A model generated the notes under the pieces. That model ran no database searches and was not told where the DNA came from. It saw only the letters and a program-made list of their open reading frames with translations. Source: Tillandsia leiboldiana (Eukaryota; Streptophyta; Magnoliopsida; Poales; Bromeliaceae). Taken from it: 64,000 nucleotides of DNA. The position numbers and the translations under genes were made by a program. Shown in pieces: positions 22,684 to 32,838 of the stretch. Position 1 is the first letter of the stretch. The number at the start of each line of letters is the position of its first letter. The stretch is taken from positions 14,549,061 to 14,613,060 of the forward strand of contig CM055065.1 in the NCBI GenBank assembly GCA_029204045.2. Direction: 5' to 3'.

Positions 22684-25091
22684 CAACGTCCCCCGAGACG
22701 CGCCAGACCCGCCACACATACAAATTCGCCTCCACAAGCGGACGGAGTCTCCTTTATATGTGTTCGGCGTTTCAGTCACGATACATATACTTTAACCACA
22801 TCGGTTGAACAACTAAGTAGAGGAGAAAGACAACATAAACAATAATTGAAGCGGCCGCCGATGTTTTAAAAGGGATAAATCCACGAGTTTGTAAAAACGG
22901 CACCCACACGGCGCCTATTCTTTTCAAAAGTCATTTTCGCAATCCTTTTCTCTTATTTGAAAGAAAAACGACCAAACTAGAGTAAGCATGAAAGTAAATC
23001 ATTCGTCACAATAATCCAACATCCACAATACACACAGATAAATACCACACTCACAAATCCAACTAACTAAAGGGAGAGAAACTAAAATAAACATCAGTCA
23101 TTAGCGGAGGAAAACTAGACCCTCAAGTCGCGGTCTCACCGTCATCCCAGATCCCGCCCCTGACCTGTCACAGTGTGGGAAGTCAGTGACACTACCAGTA
23201 AGAAGTATATATATAAAACGAGTAAGATGCTATAAACCAGAAACTGAGAAAAATGCAAACCGAAACACCAGAACATCCACTCTCCTCCTCGAGAATCAAC
23301 ACTACCCCTGTAAATTGAAAACGTGCACCTGCCCTCACCTTGTCGCTTATAACCCCTCCACGGCATTTGTGCAGCACCTTAAGTAACCGCGAGGGGTCCA
23401 CACTAAAGCACCTCGTGGGGTACACGGGTCAACGTACCATCTTTCCGGAAAAATACACCATGTGTGGTGGCCAGACCGCCGGTGTGCGTGCAAGCAACTA
23501 TGGGCTTAGAATTCAAGGATTATGTGTATTTCAAAGCACCGCGACACTAGGTCGCCAAAGATAATGATAATAAAGATCCATATGCGAAATAGGAGTTAGA
23601 CGAGATTACAACGTATATTTGCTTTACTTATGCATAAACATGATATACCGAGTTCCAAAGACGATAGAGATGGTACCCACCTCAAACGCGTTTGACCAGA
23701 ACTCCCAAAATCGATCTGCACCCTCGATCAGCTCCCGGACCTAGAAAGTCCCAAAGAGAAACATCAATAAGCTAAGATTGTCCCCTTAAAAGCTCGTAAC
23801 CCCCAAACTCGTCCAGATGCGACGCAAGAGCGGCGCGGCGCAGGAACGACGTGGTGCGGCGCGGCGCGCTCATGCAACATCCCCGCGCGGCTCAAGCCCC
23901 GCGTGGTGGCGCTGCGGCAGCGAGGTGCCCCACGCGGGCACAAGCCCCACGCGGGTGGCGCGGCAACGGCAATGTGCCCCGCCCGGGCACGCGCGGCGTT
24001 GCGGCGCTGTGGGCGCGGATGGCGGCAAGGTGCCCCGCGCGGCGTTGCGGCGCTGCAGCGCTGCGGGCGTGGATGGCGCGCTCTGGCCGCGCAGCAGCGA
24101 GGTGCCCTGCGCGGGCAAGAGTCCCGCGCGGGCACGATCGGGCAAGAGTCCCGCGCGGGCACGCGCGGCGCTGCGGCCGCGGATGGCGCGCCCCGACCGC
24201 GCTGCGGCGGTAACGGCGGGTGCGGGCAGCGTGCCCTAGCCGCGTGGCGGCGATAGCGTCGCTGGTAGCGCGCCCCGGCAGCGCGGCAGCGGCAGCGGCG
24301 GGTGCGGGCAGCGCTCCCTAGCCGCGCGGCGGCGACAGCGGCACGGGTAGCGCGCCCTGGCTGCGCGGCAGTGGCAGCGGCGGCGGCGCTAGGGCATCCT
24401 AGCACCGACAACAAACAAACCTGAAAACCCTAAAAAGAACCCGACCGCGAACAACGGAAAAAGACCCAAAATTGAATGCCGCTTACCTTGATCTACGGAG
24501 TGAAAATCCGTTCCCGTTCTTCGGCTTCCGGCACGTTGATCGTAGGAGATCGGGTTCCGCCTCCCTTTTTCCCTCTTTTCTTTCTTCTAGGGTTTCTTGA
24601 AAGAGGAGGAGAGGAAATAAAACTTTGTGCATACTAAGAGAACCCTAAAATCGGGTACTTATATAGGGCCATGAAATCCCATCTCCTCGAAAAGCATGCA
24701 AGCCCCGATTAACACGGATTACGGTGCATACGACTAATACCGAGCCCTTCCCGGGCCCATTCCGGGAGATCCGAAAGTCGGATTTCAGATCCGATCTGTA
24801 GTAGTCCAGATTTCCCATGCAACCTTTCCGATGAATCCACTGTGTACCAGCGCTTCGTGTACACGGAAAATACCGTGTGCACGACGGATCTGTGGACGAG
24901 CCCGGGTTCTGGTTTACACCCGGGGCGTGACACGATCGCTCTGCCATTCACCAATTTCCGAGCTCTATCGTAGAAAATACCCGCGAGTACCAATTCGAAA
25001 TTCCAAAAGTTGTTAAAAATAAACTCTTAAAATTTATGTTATTCTAAAAAGTCAAAGTCAACACAAGAAAAGTCAATGACACTACATCACA
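22570..25091 (-). repeat. Gypsy 3' LTR (second layer)
   Basis: TGTCACGCCCCGGGAG at the left and ACTACATCACA at the right give TG...CA termini. Just right of it, on the minus strand, is a purine-rich stretch (TTTTAAGGGGTG, about 25092-25103) suited to a polypurine tract, then pol sequence. Inside are a (TA)n run (about 22613-22680), a GC-rich degenerate repeat block (about 23817-24390) and a minus-strand TATA-like CTATATAAG near 24655-24664. The element is in minus orientation and its 5' half is not in the window. Confidence 0.75.
24848..24934 (+). repeat. Inverted LTR-head fragment
   Basis: This stretch, ending CACCCGGGGCGTGACA, is the reverse complement (with changes) of the first 90 or so bases of the gypsy LTR that starts at 25368. 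It lies within the neighbouring LTR in opposite orientation, so the two heads face each other about 430 bp apart. Confidence 0.6.
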
Positions 25092-25367
25092 CACCCCTTA
25101 AAAGAAGTTTCGTCCTCGAAACTTATTCTCTTTCTATACCAAACAATTCTCGGAAACACTCTCTCATCTTTGATTCTAACTCCCATTTTGCCTCTCGCTC
25201 CTCATGATTACTCCACTGCACCTTCACGTAGGGAATCACCCGGTTGCGCAATATTTTTGTCTTCCCATGCCAAAATTCGTATTGGTGCCTCCTCGAAGCT
25301 CAAGTCCTCTCGAAGCTCAAAAGCGGAACCATCCAAAACATGCGACGGATCGGGGAGATACTCCCGG
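25092..25367 (-). pseudogene. Gypsy pol C-terminal fragment (chromodomain region)
   Basis: It aligns by eye with 48845-49090 of the intact gypsy element: AAGTTTCGTCC near the left end, then CTCGCTCCTCATGATTACTC and CACCCGGTTGCGCAAT in the same order. It is the 3' end of pol of the element whose LTR is at 22570-25091. It is cut at 25368 by the next gypsy LTR. Confidence 0.7.
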
Positions 25368-26023
25368 TGTCACACCCCTGGTGTAAACCAGAACCCGGGC
25401 CCGTCTACAGATCCGCCGTGCACACGGTATTTCCCGCGTACACGAAGCGCCAATAACCTGCTCAGATATAAGAGATAAAAATAAAGAGCATAAAACAGAG
25501 CTGAACTAAAAACTAATACATCTTAGACTGAAGCTGGAAATAAAATACAATACATCTGTAAAAATAATACATCTGTCTCTCCCAGCTCACCAAAAAGATA
25601 CAAACAGCTGGCTAAAGCCAGACCCAAAAGTAAAGTACAACCGTGTGAGGAAAAAGGGTACACCAACAGTCCAGTTAACTAGCTCATCCTGCCTCGAGAT
25701 CTATCTACTCAACCGTCATCTCTCCTCGACCTGCCGCTGAAAACCCAGCAGCACCCGCAGAAGACACTGCAAAACAAAGGAGAAGACAAAGAGGAAAGAA
25801 GAATGGGGATGAGAATTACTAGTAAACCAGTAGCCTCCCCTAGTGGGTAAAGCCTCAAACTCCGACGCACCCACTAGGTCTACCAGAGGCAAAAAGGGGA
25901 AGAAGAGTGGTAAACAACAAAACTGCTGAAAAAGGAAACTACCACTACTATGCCTCTAAATGCATCAGTAATCAAACTGTCCCGATAACCCAATCTATCC
26001 ACCAGTAAAAACTGGTACTGCCT

Positions 26024-26250
26024 ACTGCCGCCCTCATCATCGGGCAAATAAAGCCGCGCCGATGTGATAGCAAAACTCCTGCTGCCGCCCTCATCATCGG
26101 GCAAGTAAAGCCGCGCCGATGTGATAGCAAAACTCCATCACTATCTGACCCCCACGCTCCGGAGGGGAACTCGAGGGGAGCGACCCACACGAGGAAAGCA
26201 TCACCGGGCATATAAAGCCGCGCCGGTGTGATAATAAAACTCAATCACTG
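26024..26250. repeat. About 57-bp tandem repeat in LTR
   Basis: Two close copies of a unit containing CCTCATCATCGGGCAA and AAGCCGCGCCGATGTGATAG start near 26025 and 26082. A diverged third copy (AAGCCGCGCCGGTGTGATAA) lies near 26213. Confidence 0.75.
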
Positions 26251-26354
26251 TCGCAAGTATCACAAAAGTAGGACTGGATCACAACTATACTCAAGTGGAA
26301 CAAAACCCTTCACTAAAGAACCCCGATCCCCAATCTGATGCATAAGTACACATA

Positions 26355-26600
26355 CAGTCAACCGCCCAATATCCGCGGTTGCCGCAATACCCACTGTCAA
26401 CAATCAAGCCCAACAACCGACACCCGGTCAACCGCCCAATATCCGCGGTCACCGAAATAACCCACAATCACAATCATGTCCCACATCCGACATCCGGTCA
26501 ACCGCCTACTATCCGCGGTAGCCGCAATAACCCCCAATCCACAATCGGGTAAAATAATCTCTATCCGGTCAACCGCCTAATATCTGCAGTAGCCGCAATA
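26355..26600. repeat. About 70-bp tandem repeat with CCGCGG palindrome
   Basis: Four units start near 26355, 26424, 26494 and 26564, each with GTCAACCGCC, then TATCCGCGGT, then CCGCAATA (or close variants). The fourth unit has CTGCAG in place of CCGCGG. Confidence 0.8.
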
Positions 26601-27807
26601 CCCCACAACCCATAATCAAATACCACCTATCCCCGACCCAAAGGTCCCGGCTACACTATCCCGTACCCCTGCTCAAACCCGAGCAATAAGAACCACCTGA
26701 CTAAAGAATAAGGAGAAAGAAGCAAGCATGGTTTCTCCTAAGTCAAGTTCCAATATGATAGTGTAGCAACAAATAGTGGCCTATCTAGATGACCATGCAA
26801 GCATGCTTATGTCCTCATGAAAGATAAAAGAAAGTGTGACAAATAGTGGTTCCACATGTGTATCAATTAATAGCTCCGCATGGATATAACCATCATGCTA
26901 AAATCATTATCCAACCACACATGTCTATAATCCACTAATTACCCTCACATAAATCATCCACCTATGCATGTCCAAAAGATCCTCAAGTGGTACCCTCCCA
27001 CAAGACATTTCATATTATCCCAACATGAAAGTAAATTCCACATGCAAGGTTAAGTGATAATGTTATATCCTTATAAACATGTATAAGTCCCAACCACTAT
27101 CAGATTTCCACAATAGTATATTCCATATGATAGGCTCACAATTATTTTAATTTAAGCATGCATGTCCATTAGGTGATCATTTAATATGTCCAACATGGAG
27201 GTTCTCTCTAATACACATAGTGAGCAAGTCGGAAATTAAGGTATGCAACAACCACCCACCTCGATCGCGAAGCACGGATCCAAATGCGCCCACACTCCAG
27301 GGAAATCTCAGTACACCGCAAAACTGCAACAATAACCCACACGAGGCACAATTAATCCTCTAATCCTCAATTTACCGCTGTCCACAAAACCAGCCAGAAA
27401 AAGGCTAAATTTAACCTGTGAGAAGACCTCAGAAAATTCCAGAAAAATAACCATCGCGATCCCCGCGACGAGCCGATCGAAACGAGTACTTGCACGTCCA
27501 AATCCGACATCTGCATGTCAAGAAACAATTAGAACATCGCCGTAAGCCAAAACCTTCACGAACACAGGCCTGCAGAAACTCAGTCCCAAAGAAGCTTAAT
27601 TATCACCTTCAAAGAGTCCTCCAAAAATTCCGATAAAAATACGGGTGCGTTCCTCACGAAGCGTAGATGTCGATCGAGTCCTCATACATCTCATTCCGAT
27701 GCCCGTAGACCGAGAAATCACAACAATACTCCTCCGCTGTCCAAATCCTCACAGCGGTACAATGGGTCAAAAGATACCTCGGGAACCATGCCAAAAACCC
27801 AAAATGA

Positions 27808-29067
27808 TGTTGGGTTATATGTAATAATGGATCTAAATAGGGGAAAAAACACCTAGAGGGGGCTGAATAGGTGTAAACAATAAACACTCAAAAAATCATT
27901 GCGCAATAAAACCCAATGCGGAAATATAAATGAACACGCAAGATTTTTACGTGGAAAACTCCAAACCGGAGTAAAAAACCACGGGACCAATAACACGGTG
28001 AAATCCACTAGAATTAAACACGTACAAGGTGATATACCGTACTCACAGACGACTCAACCTTTTCCATACGCTCCTAGTTGATCTTCTCCGCTCGCTCCAC
28101 AACGCGTCTCGAATCCACGATATGCGTCCAACACCGAATCCACGACGTCCGACCGAATCCACTGTCTTCACCCAGTAGCACGCTTCGAATCCACGAATGT
28201 ACCTCGCTCCGAATCCACGAGAGCGGTTCCACCTTGAATCCACAAGGCCACGCGAGTCCACGCGCCGATTTTGGGGAAATCGTTGTTTTTTGGGTGGTGA
28301 TGATCCGCCGAATACTTAGATCAAAGATAGATAGGAAATACCATCTAAGTATTCATTAGTTTGATTCAACTCAAAATGTGAGTATGAAAACCTAGAATCA
28401 AACTAATCAATATAGATGAAGAAACATAGAATTAAATCTCTTGATTTCCTTTCTTCTCTATATGTGGATCTTAGGCCGTATAAGATGATATTTGATTATG
28501 ACGGCTTATTTTTTGGATTACCCTAAAAGATGAAATATAGGGTCTATTTATAGGTTAGAAACTATTGGAAGAAGATAAGGATCAAAACCTGTCCGTTTCT
28601 GGAAATTTTCACGACGGCGATCCGGATCGGATTTACTGTGATCCGGATCGTCGTAACGAGTCAGGCAATTCCAGAAAAACAGGGTTCGGGATCCGGATTG
28701 AACTGCCCAATCCGGATCGTTCATGTATTCCAGCAAAAACCCATGTTCGGGATCCGGATCGAAATGACCTTTGATCCGGATCGGATTTGCCAATGAACAA
28801 GCACCCTTCGGGATCCGGATTGGACTGTCTGATCCGGATCCTGAACATGTCCCATGTCCAATTCTTGATTTTTATGCAATAAAAAATTCTTCCAAGTGTT
28901 TCTACACTACAAGAAGTATTCGGATCACCAAAAATCTTTAGTTAAACTTATCTGATCCTTTTGAATTCTTCTTTCTTGAGATTGAGGTATATGATCCAAA
29001 CTTCATTCATCTTCAATCTTCAAGACTTAACACTTTCACGAAATGCGCCAAAACAAAATCCGTAACA
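27808..29067 (-). repeat. Copia 3' LTR
   Basis: 1260 bp. In minus orientation, U3 contains eight ATCCGGAT cores (28619-28840) about 70-290 bp upstream of a TATA-like TATAAAT (28552-28546). Repeated GAATCCACGA motifs occur near 28100-28260. Confidence 0.9.
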
Positions 29068-29081
29068 ATCTCCCCCTTTGG
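29068..29081 (-). promoter_or_regulatory. Copia polypurine tract at the 3' LTR
   Basis: On the minus strand CCAAAGGGGGAGAT directly abuts the LTR start TGTTACGG. This is the expected plus-strand primer site for this element. Confidence 0.8.
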
Positions 29082-29809
29082 CGGTTTCGTGACAAAACAC
29101 AAATCCACTAAAGAAAATTCAAAAAGATATTTTTGTTGCTATCACCATACAACAAAAATTTACAATGGAGATCCAATACATGAAATAAACTCCTAAAACA
29201 GACTTAGACTTAGACATCTGCACTCTCTGCAAAAAGAAATCATTCTTGACAAAAAGAGATCGTTAGATACCTCAAGAATATTTAGCATTCAAAACCTAAC
29301 AGAGATAGAGTTTATGCTTACCATGACATTCAGTAATTCAGATATGTAATAAGATCACAATCAAACATTGACATATCTTCTAAGCAATAAGATTCCAAAT
29401 GTCATAACTTTTCTTTGTTAGTAATCAAACAACTTGTTAGTAATAATACATGTCCAAATAGTTAGTCGAATAGTTAGTAGGGACATGCAACAAATCACAA
29501 GATAAAACCAGAAGTTGTGATACTTACCTTTCACCAAAGTCAAAGTTTGTTCAAAGTTCTCACCAAAGTCAAAGTTGTGTTCAAAGTTCTCACAAAGTTC
29601 ACTCTAAACTCTCTCCCCCTTTTTGTCACAAACTAAGCCAAAAATACAAAATTTAAGGAGAGTTAAGAAGTTCAAAATCAAGAAAAACCTGAGAACTAAA
29701 ACTAAAGCAAAGTAAAAACAGAACATTAAAAACCTAAAAACTGAAATCCTGCACAAAAGATTAAAATCCTGCACAAAGAGATAAAAAAAGAGTGAAAGGC
29801 ACAAATTAA
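29082..29809 (-). other. 3' untranslated stretch of the copia element
   Basis: Between ORF3 and the polypurine tract. It contains a short tandem repeat (CACCAAAGTCAAAGTT and GTTCAAAGTTCTCAC, 29530-29600) and a second polypurine-like tract at 29611-29626 (minus: AAAAAGGGGGAGAG). No ORF. Confidence 0.6.
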
Positions 29810-31261
29810 TCAATCATCCGAGTCGGTCTCATCCGAAACACTATATCCCATCTTCGAGAACATTTTCTGCATGACTTTCTTCATCGAAGTGACTGACTTA
29901 GTCAACGTGATCTGGGAGGCCGTAATGATCTCAAGCTCCTCTGAAATATGCCGCTGTTCCTTGGTGATTTGTTCCTGTTCAAAAATTAGGCGCTGTTGTT
30001 GCTTGACAATTGAAGTTACCGATGCTTCATCATGTGTGCCGGGTGTTTGTTGAGATGGAGAGGCAAAGGTGCCCACACACGGTTTCTTCTCAGTCGAAGG
30101 CGTCGGAGCAACATGTGGCAATTTGTGAAGGGACTTCACAATTGTTGGCTCGTCTATCATCCCCCAACAGTGTTGATATGATGTCGAGCTGATGTCAATT
30201 TCAAACTTTTTCAAGATCCTCATGATGATCAATGGAAATGGAAGTCGCTCAGAAGGATGAGGATGCTCAACATATCTTGACATTCTATTCCAAATTATGT
30301 AGGGAATGTTCATGTTCAATCCTACAGCCTCAGAAGGATGACCTATGAGATATAAGAATAACATTCTATCCCATCTCACTACCTTTGTCTGCATGTTAGG
30401 GAGAATGTTGTAACACGTGATGAAGTTAAGAAAGCGGTACTCAAGCCGAAGATGTTTGGATTTTAAAGATTTACCATCTGCTGATTCAGTTCCTTTCAAA
30501 CAAATTCCTTCTATCACGGTTTGCCACAAGGCATTTGTCAAACTTCTTCCCGTCAAAAAGTTGATCCCCGATCTGTTGGAGTCCATTCCTAGGACATCGC
30601 CGATTAACTGTGGAGTGATTTTAAGTGTCATTCCTTGGATATTTGTATAGAAATGCATTGAAGCACGTTCATCTTCTTGGAGATGTCTTGCATTTGTGTA
30701 AAAAGTTCTTACACGATACAGACAGTACCCAAGTAATTCGGGGAATCGGCAGACTTGGATGAGATTAGCTTGCTCAATTAAATTCCCAAATTCTGGTGAG
30801 TGATTTCGGAGAGCTTCAATGTTGACATGTCGTTCACCGATGCATTCACGATGTTCAAAAGTTCTAAGGCGATCAGTGTTAACGAGCACTTCTTCCACGT
30901 GAGGTGGGGAGTCAGGAACTATCGGCTTGTTGATGTTAACGTCTCGTGGTAGTCCAAAGCGTCGAGCCAGATGTTTTCTTTTCACAGAGATAGTTGGTGC
31001 AGATATAGGTGCTTTCCCTGTGTCCATGGGTGCCTTTCCTTTTGATCGATCGGAAGCCTTTTGTTCAGGTTTAACGGGCATTGATTCATCATCATTCGTC
31101 AACTTGTCCCAATCCACCTCATCAGTATCTGCTTTAGTCTCTGAATCGCTGATAAGATGAAATTCACCTTTTCGTTGAGGTTTCTTAGCTCTTTTCAGTT
31201 TGTTGGTTGCTCGAGTATGCACCATTGTGACTAACAGCAAGATGATCGATGAGAATTCCAT
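29810..31261 (-). CDS. Copia third ORF (plant-transposon-protein-like, 483 aa)
   Basis: A full-length open frame in an element whose gag-pol is broken. From the ATG at 31261 it has a short hydrophobic start (SSIILLLVT), then a basic segment (MVHTRATNKLKRAKKPQRKG) and an acidic/serine stretch. Next comes a central domain of about 200 residues (from GERHVNIEAL through YTNIQGMTLKITPQLIGDVL to WNRMSRYVEHP). The C-terminus is Gln/Glu-rich and probably coiled-coil (KQQQRLIFEQEQITKEQRH), ending SDETDSDD. The central pattern resembles the 'putative plant transposon protein' domain found in plant retroelements. It is not a recognisable gag, pol or chromodomain, and I see no clear transmembrane or fusion features of an envelope. 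A second in-frame ATG (MVHTRA) lies at 31225. Function unknown. Confidence 0.75.
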   Translation of the reverse strand: MEFSSIILLLVTMVHTRATNKLKRAKKPQRKGEFHLISDSETKADTDEVDWDKLTNDDESMPVKPEQKASDRSKGKAPMDTGKAPISAPTISVKRKHLARRFGLPRDVNINKPIVPDSPPHVEEVLVNTDRLRTFEHRECIGERHVNIEALRNHSPEFGNLIEQANLIQVCRFPELLGYCLYRVRTFYTNARHLQEDERASMHFYTNIQGMTLKITPQLIGDVLGMDSNRSGINFLTGRSLTNALWQTVIEGICLKGTESADGKSLKSKHLRLEYRFLNFITCYNILPNMQTKVVRWDRMLFLYLIGHPSEAVGLNMNIPYIIWNRMSRYVEHPHPSERLPFPLIIMRILKKFEIDISSTSYQHCWGMIDEPTIVKSLHKLPHVAPTPSTEKKPCVGTFASPSQQTPGTHDEASVTSIVKQQQRLIFEQEQITKEQRHISEELEIITASQITLTKSVTSMKKVMQKMFSKMGYSVSDETDSDD

Positions 31262-31291
31262 TGCTGTGCGTGCTTTAAGAAGTTTGAAATC

Positions 31292-31903
31292 CTGTGAATA
31301 CCAACTCAAGAACACATGAAAAATTGTTAATTTTGAAAAATTTGAAAAATTGTACCCAAACAATCATAATCATGTAGAGAGACTAAGAATCAAATTAGTT
31401 TTGCAAAAAGAATTTTAAAAATAGATCAGCTGCATGATTTTCAAAAATTCCTATTATATGCTCTAAAACCGAATTTTCAGAAATCGAAGCCCAAGAATTC
31501 GTTAATCAAGAGAATACCTAGCATATAATCAAAACTAATCTACCCAGAGTTCTTATTTCAAAAGAAATTTGACCAAAAACCATTCACAAATGAAAAAGTT
31601 CCATGATTTCTACTCACATTTTGAGCAAACAAGGAAAAACAGTGAAAAACCGAGATTTTGATCAATAAAACTTACTTGGAATCGAAGAACTCGAGTTTGG
31701 AAGGCTCCAAGAAGGATGAATTCTAGAGAGAGAAGCTCTGGAGTCTTAAGAACAAAAGATTACAATAAAAGAAATCAAAAGCCCCATTGTTCTAATAAAA
31801 CCCTAACCGTGATCCGGATCGGATCGAGATTTCAATCCGGATCGGCTACCCGCAGGAAGTACCTGCGTTCGGGATCCGGATCAACTTGTCCGATCCGGAT
31901 CGG
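31292..31903 (-). promoter_or_regulatory. Candidate promoter, leader and leader intron of copia ORF3
   Basis: Going down the minus strand, 31903-31811 holds four ATCCGGAT cores of the kind found in the LTR U3. Then comes an AT-rich leader to a strong donor (CCAA|GTAAGT, intron from 31675) and an intron of 384 nt ending TATTCACAG at 31292. The ORF3 ATG is about 30 nt later. This arrangement looks like a separate transcription unit inside the element. It is inferred from sequence only. Confidence 0.5.
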
Positions 31904-32838
31904 CTCCAACTTTTTCTTCAGAATAATTTAGAAAAATTCCATAAAATCCAGAAAAAGTATGTAAGCATTTTAGCACATCAACCTTAAACAAAAATCATCG
32001 TTTCATGTCAAGAGAAATAAATTATGTTAAATCTATCAATAACATTCAAATAATGACATGAAAATTTACAGAAATTAAAACCTTTAAAGTTGATCAAGTT
32101 CAAACACATCCATCATGATCTTATGAGTAAGGCGTTTATCAAATCATTAAAATGGTAAAGAAAATGAAGTACCAAGATCAATAGATGTTTGAAATCCCAA
32201 ATAAATTATATAATATATCTAGTCAATCTGTTGAAGAGAGTGCCTCTTTGAGCATCTTTCATTAAAAATCCCACCTTATACCAACCTTGAAATTTGACGG
32301 AGTCAAGTATTTCAATCATGCATTTTATTTATTCAAAAATTACAAGACCATGCTTGGTATACATGTGGTAGCTGCACACAGTACTCGGACGACCGAGGTG
32401 GTAGCTCTTTTCTACATGTGGTGGTAGTTTTCACACTCCTCATTGGGATGTAACTCTTTCCACATCTTTTGAGCATTTTATTTTTCTTTGACTCCCCCTC
32501 AATTGGCTATCAATTAATTTAAGATATAAAGTATTCAACCAAGGATTGATCTCGAATTCATACTCAACTAAATAGTCAAATAAGATAAAAACAATACCAA
32601 GAGATCATTGAGAGAGAAATTGACTTTGATCAATTAAAAATGGTTTAATTTAAATAAATGATCAATGCATCAACTGAATTATTATGATATCCAAAGCATA
32701 ATAAATTTCTAATTATATGAAAGGATGCAAGTAAAGTCAATAATACACATGCTCAATTAATGTACTATGTATAAACATAGATAATGAACAAAAACACAAA
32801 GACAAAACCTAACCTAAGCAAAAGTTTCAAAAAGAAGT
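31904..32838 (-). other. Copia spacer between pol and ORF3 cassette
   Basis: No ORF. It includes a polypurine-like tract at 32487-32506 (minus: TTGAGGGGGAGTCAAA) about 330 bp after pol, and a region with repeated GTGGTAG motifs (32366-32430). Confidence 0.6.

Larger units (their letters stand above)
25368..27807 (-). repeat. Gypsy 3' LTR, left part (third layer)
   Basis: It starts TGTCACACCCCTGGTG. It continues across the copia insertion and resumes at 38680/38685, ending CCTCACA at 39837, for a total LTR length of about 3.6 kb. Continuity is shown by the same order of landmarks as in the LTR at 45499-48823 (a CTGTCC..AAATCCTCACAG stretch before and a GCCTTACCT stretch after). It carries two tandem arrays (26024-26250 and 26355-26600). 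Confidence 0.78.

Noticed and set aside
23764..24414. Ala-Arg-Gly-rich ORFs
   Set aside because: Open in several frames on both strands because of a GC-rich degenerate repeat inside a gypsy LTR.
26355..26600. Possible CRISPR-like array
   Set aside because: Plant nuclear LTR; the units are contiguous diverged tandem repeats without unique spacers.
28548..28848. ORFs with DPDR or RIRIR repeats
   Set aside because: They are read-through of the ATCCGGAT repeats in the copia LTR and recur identically in the other LTR.
29810..31261. Calling copia ORF3 an envelope gene
   Set aside because: Only a short hydrophobic start is visible; no clear signal-anchor pair, cleavage site or membrane segment. 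The resemblance is to plant transposon-protein domains instead.
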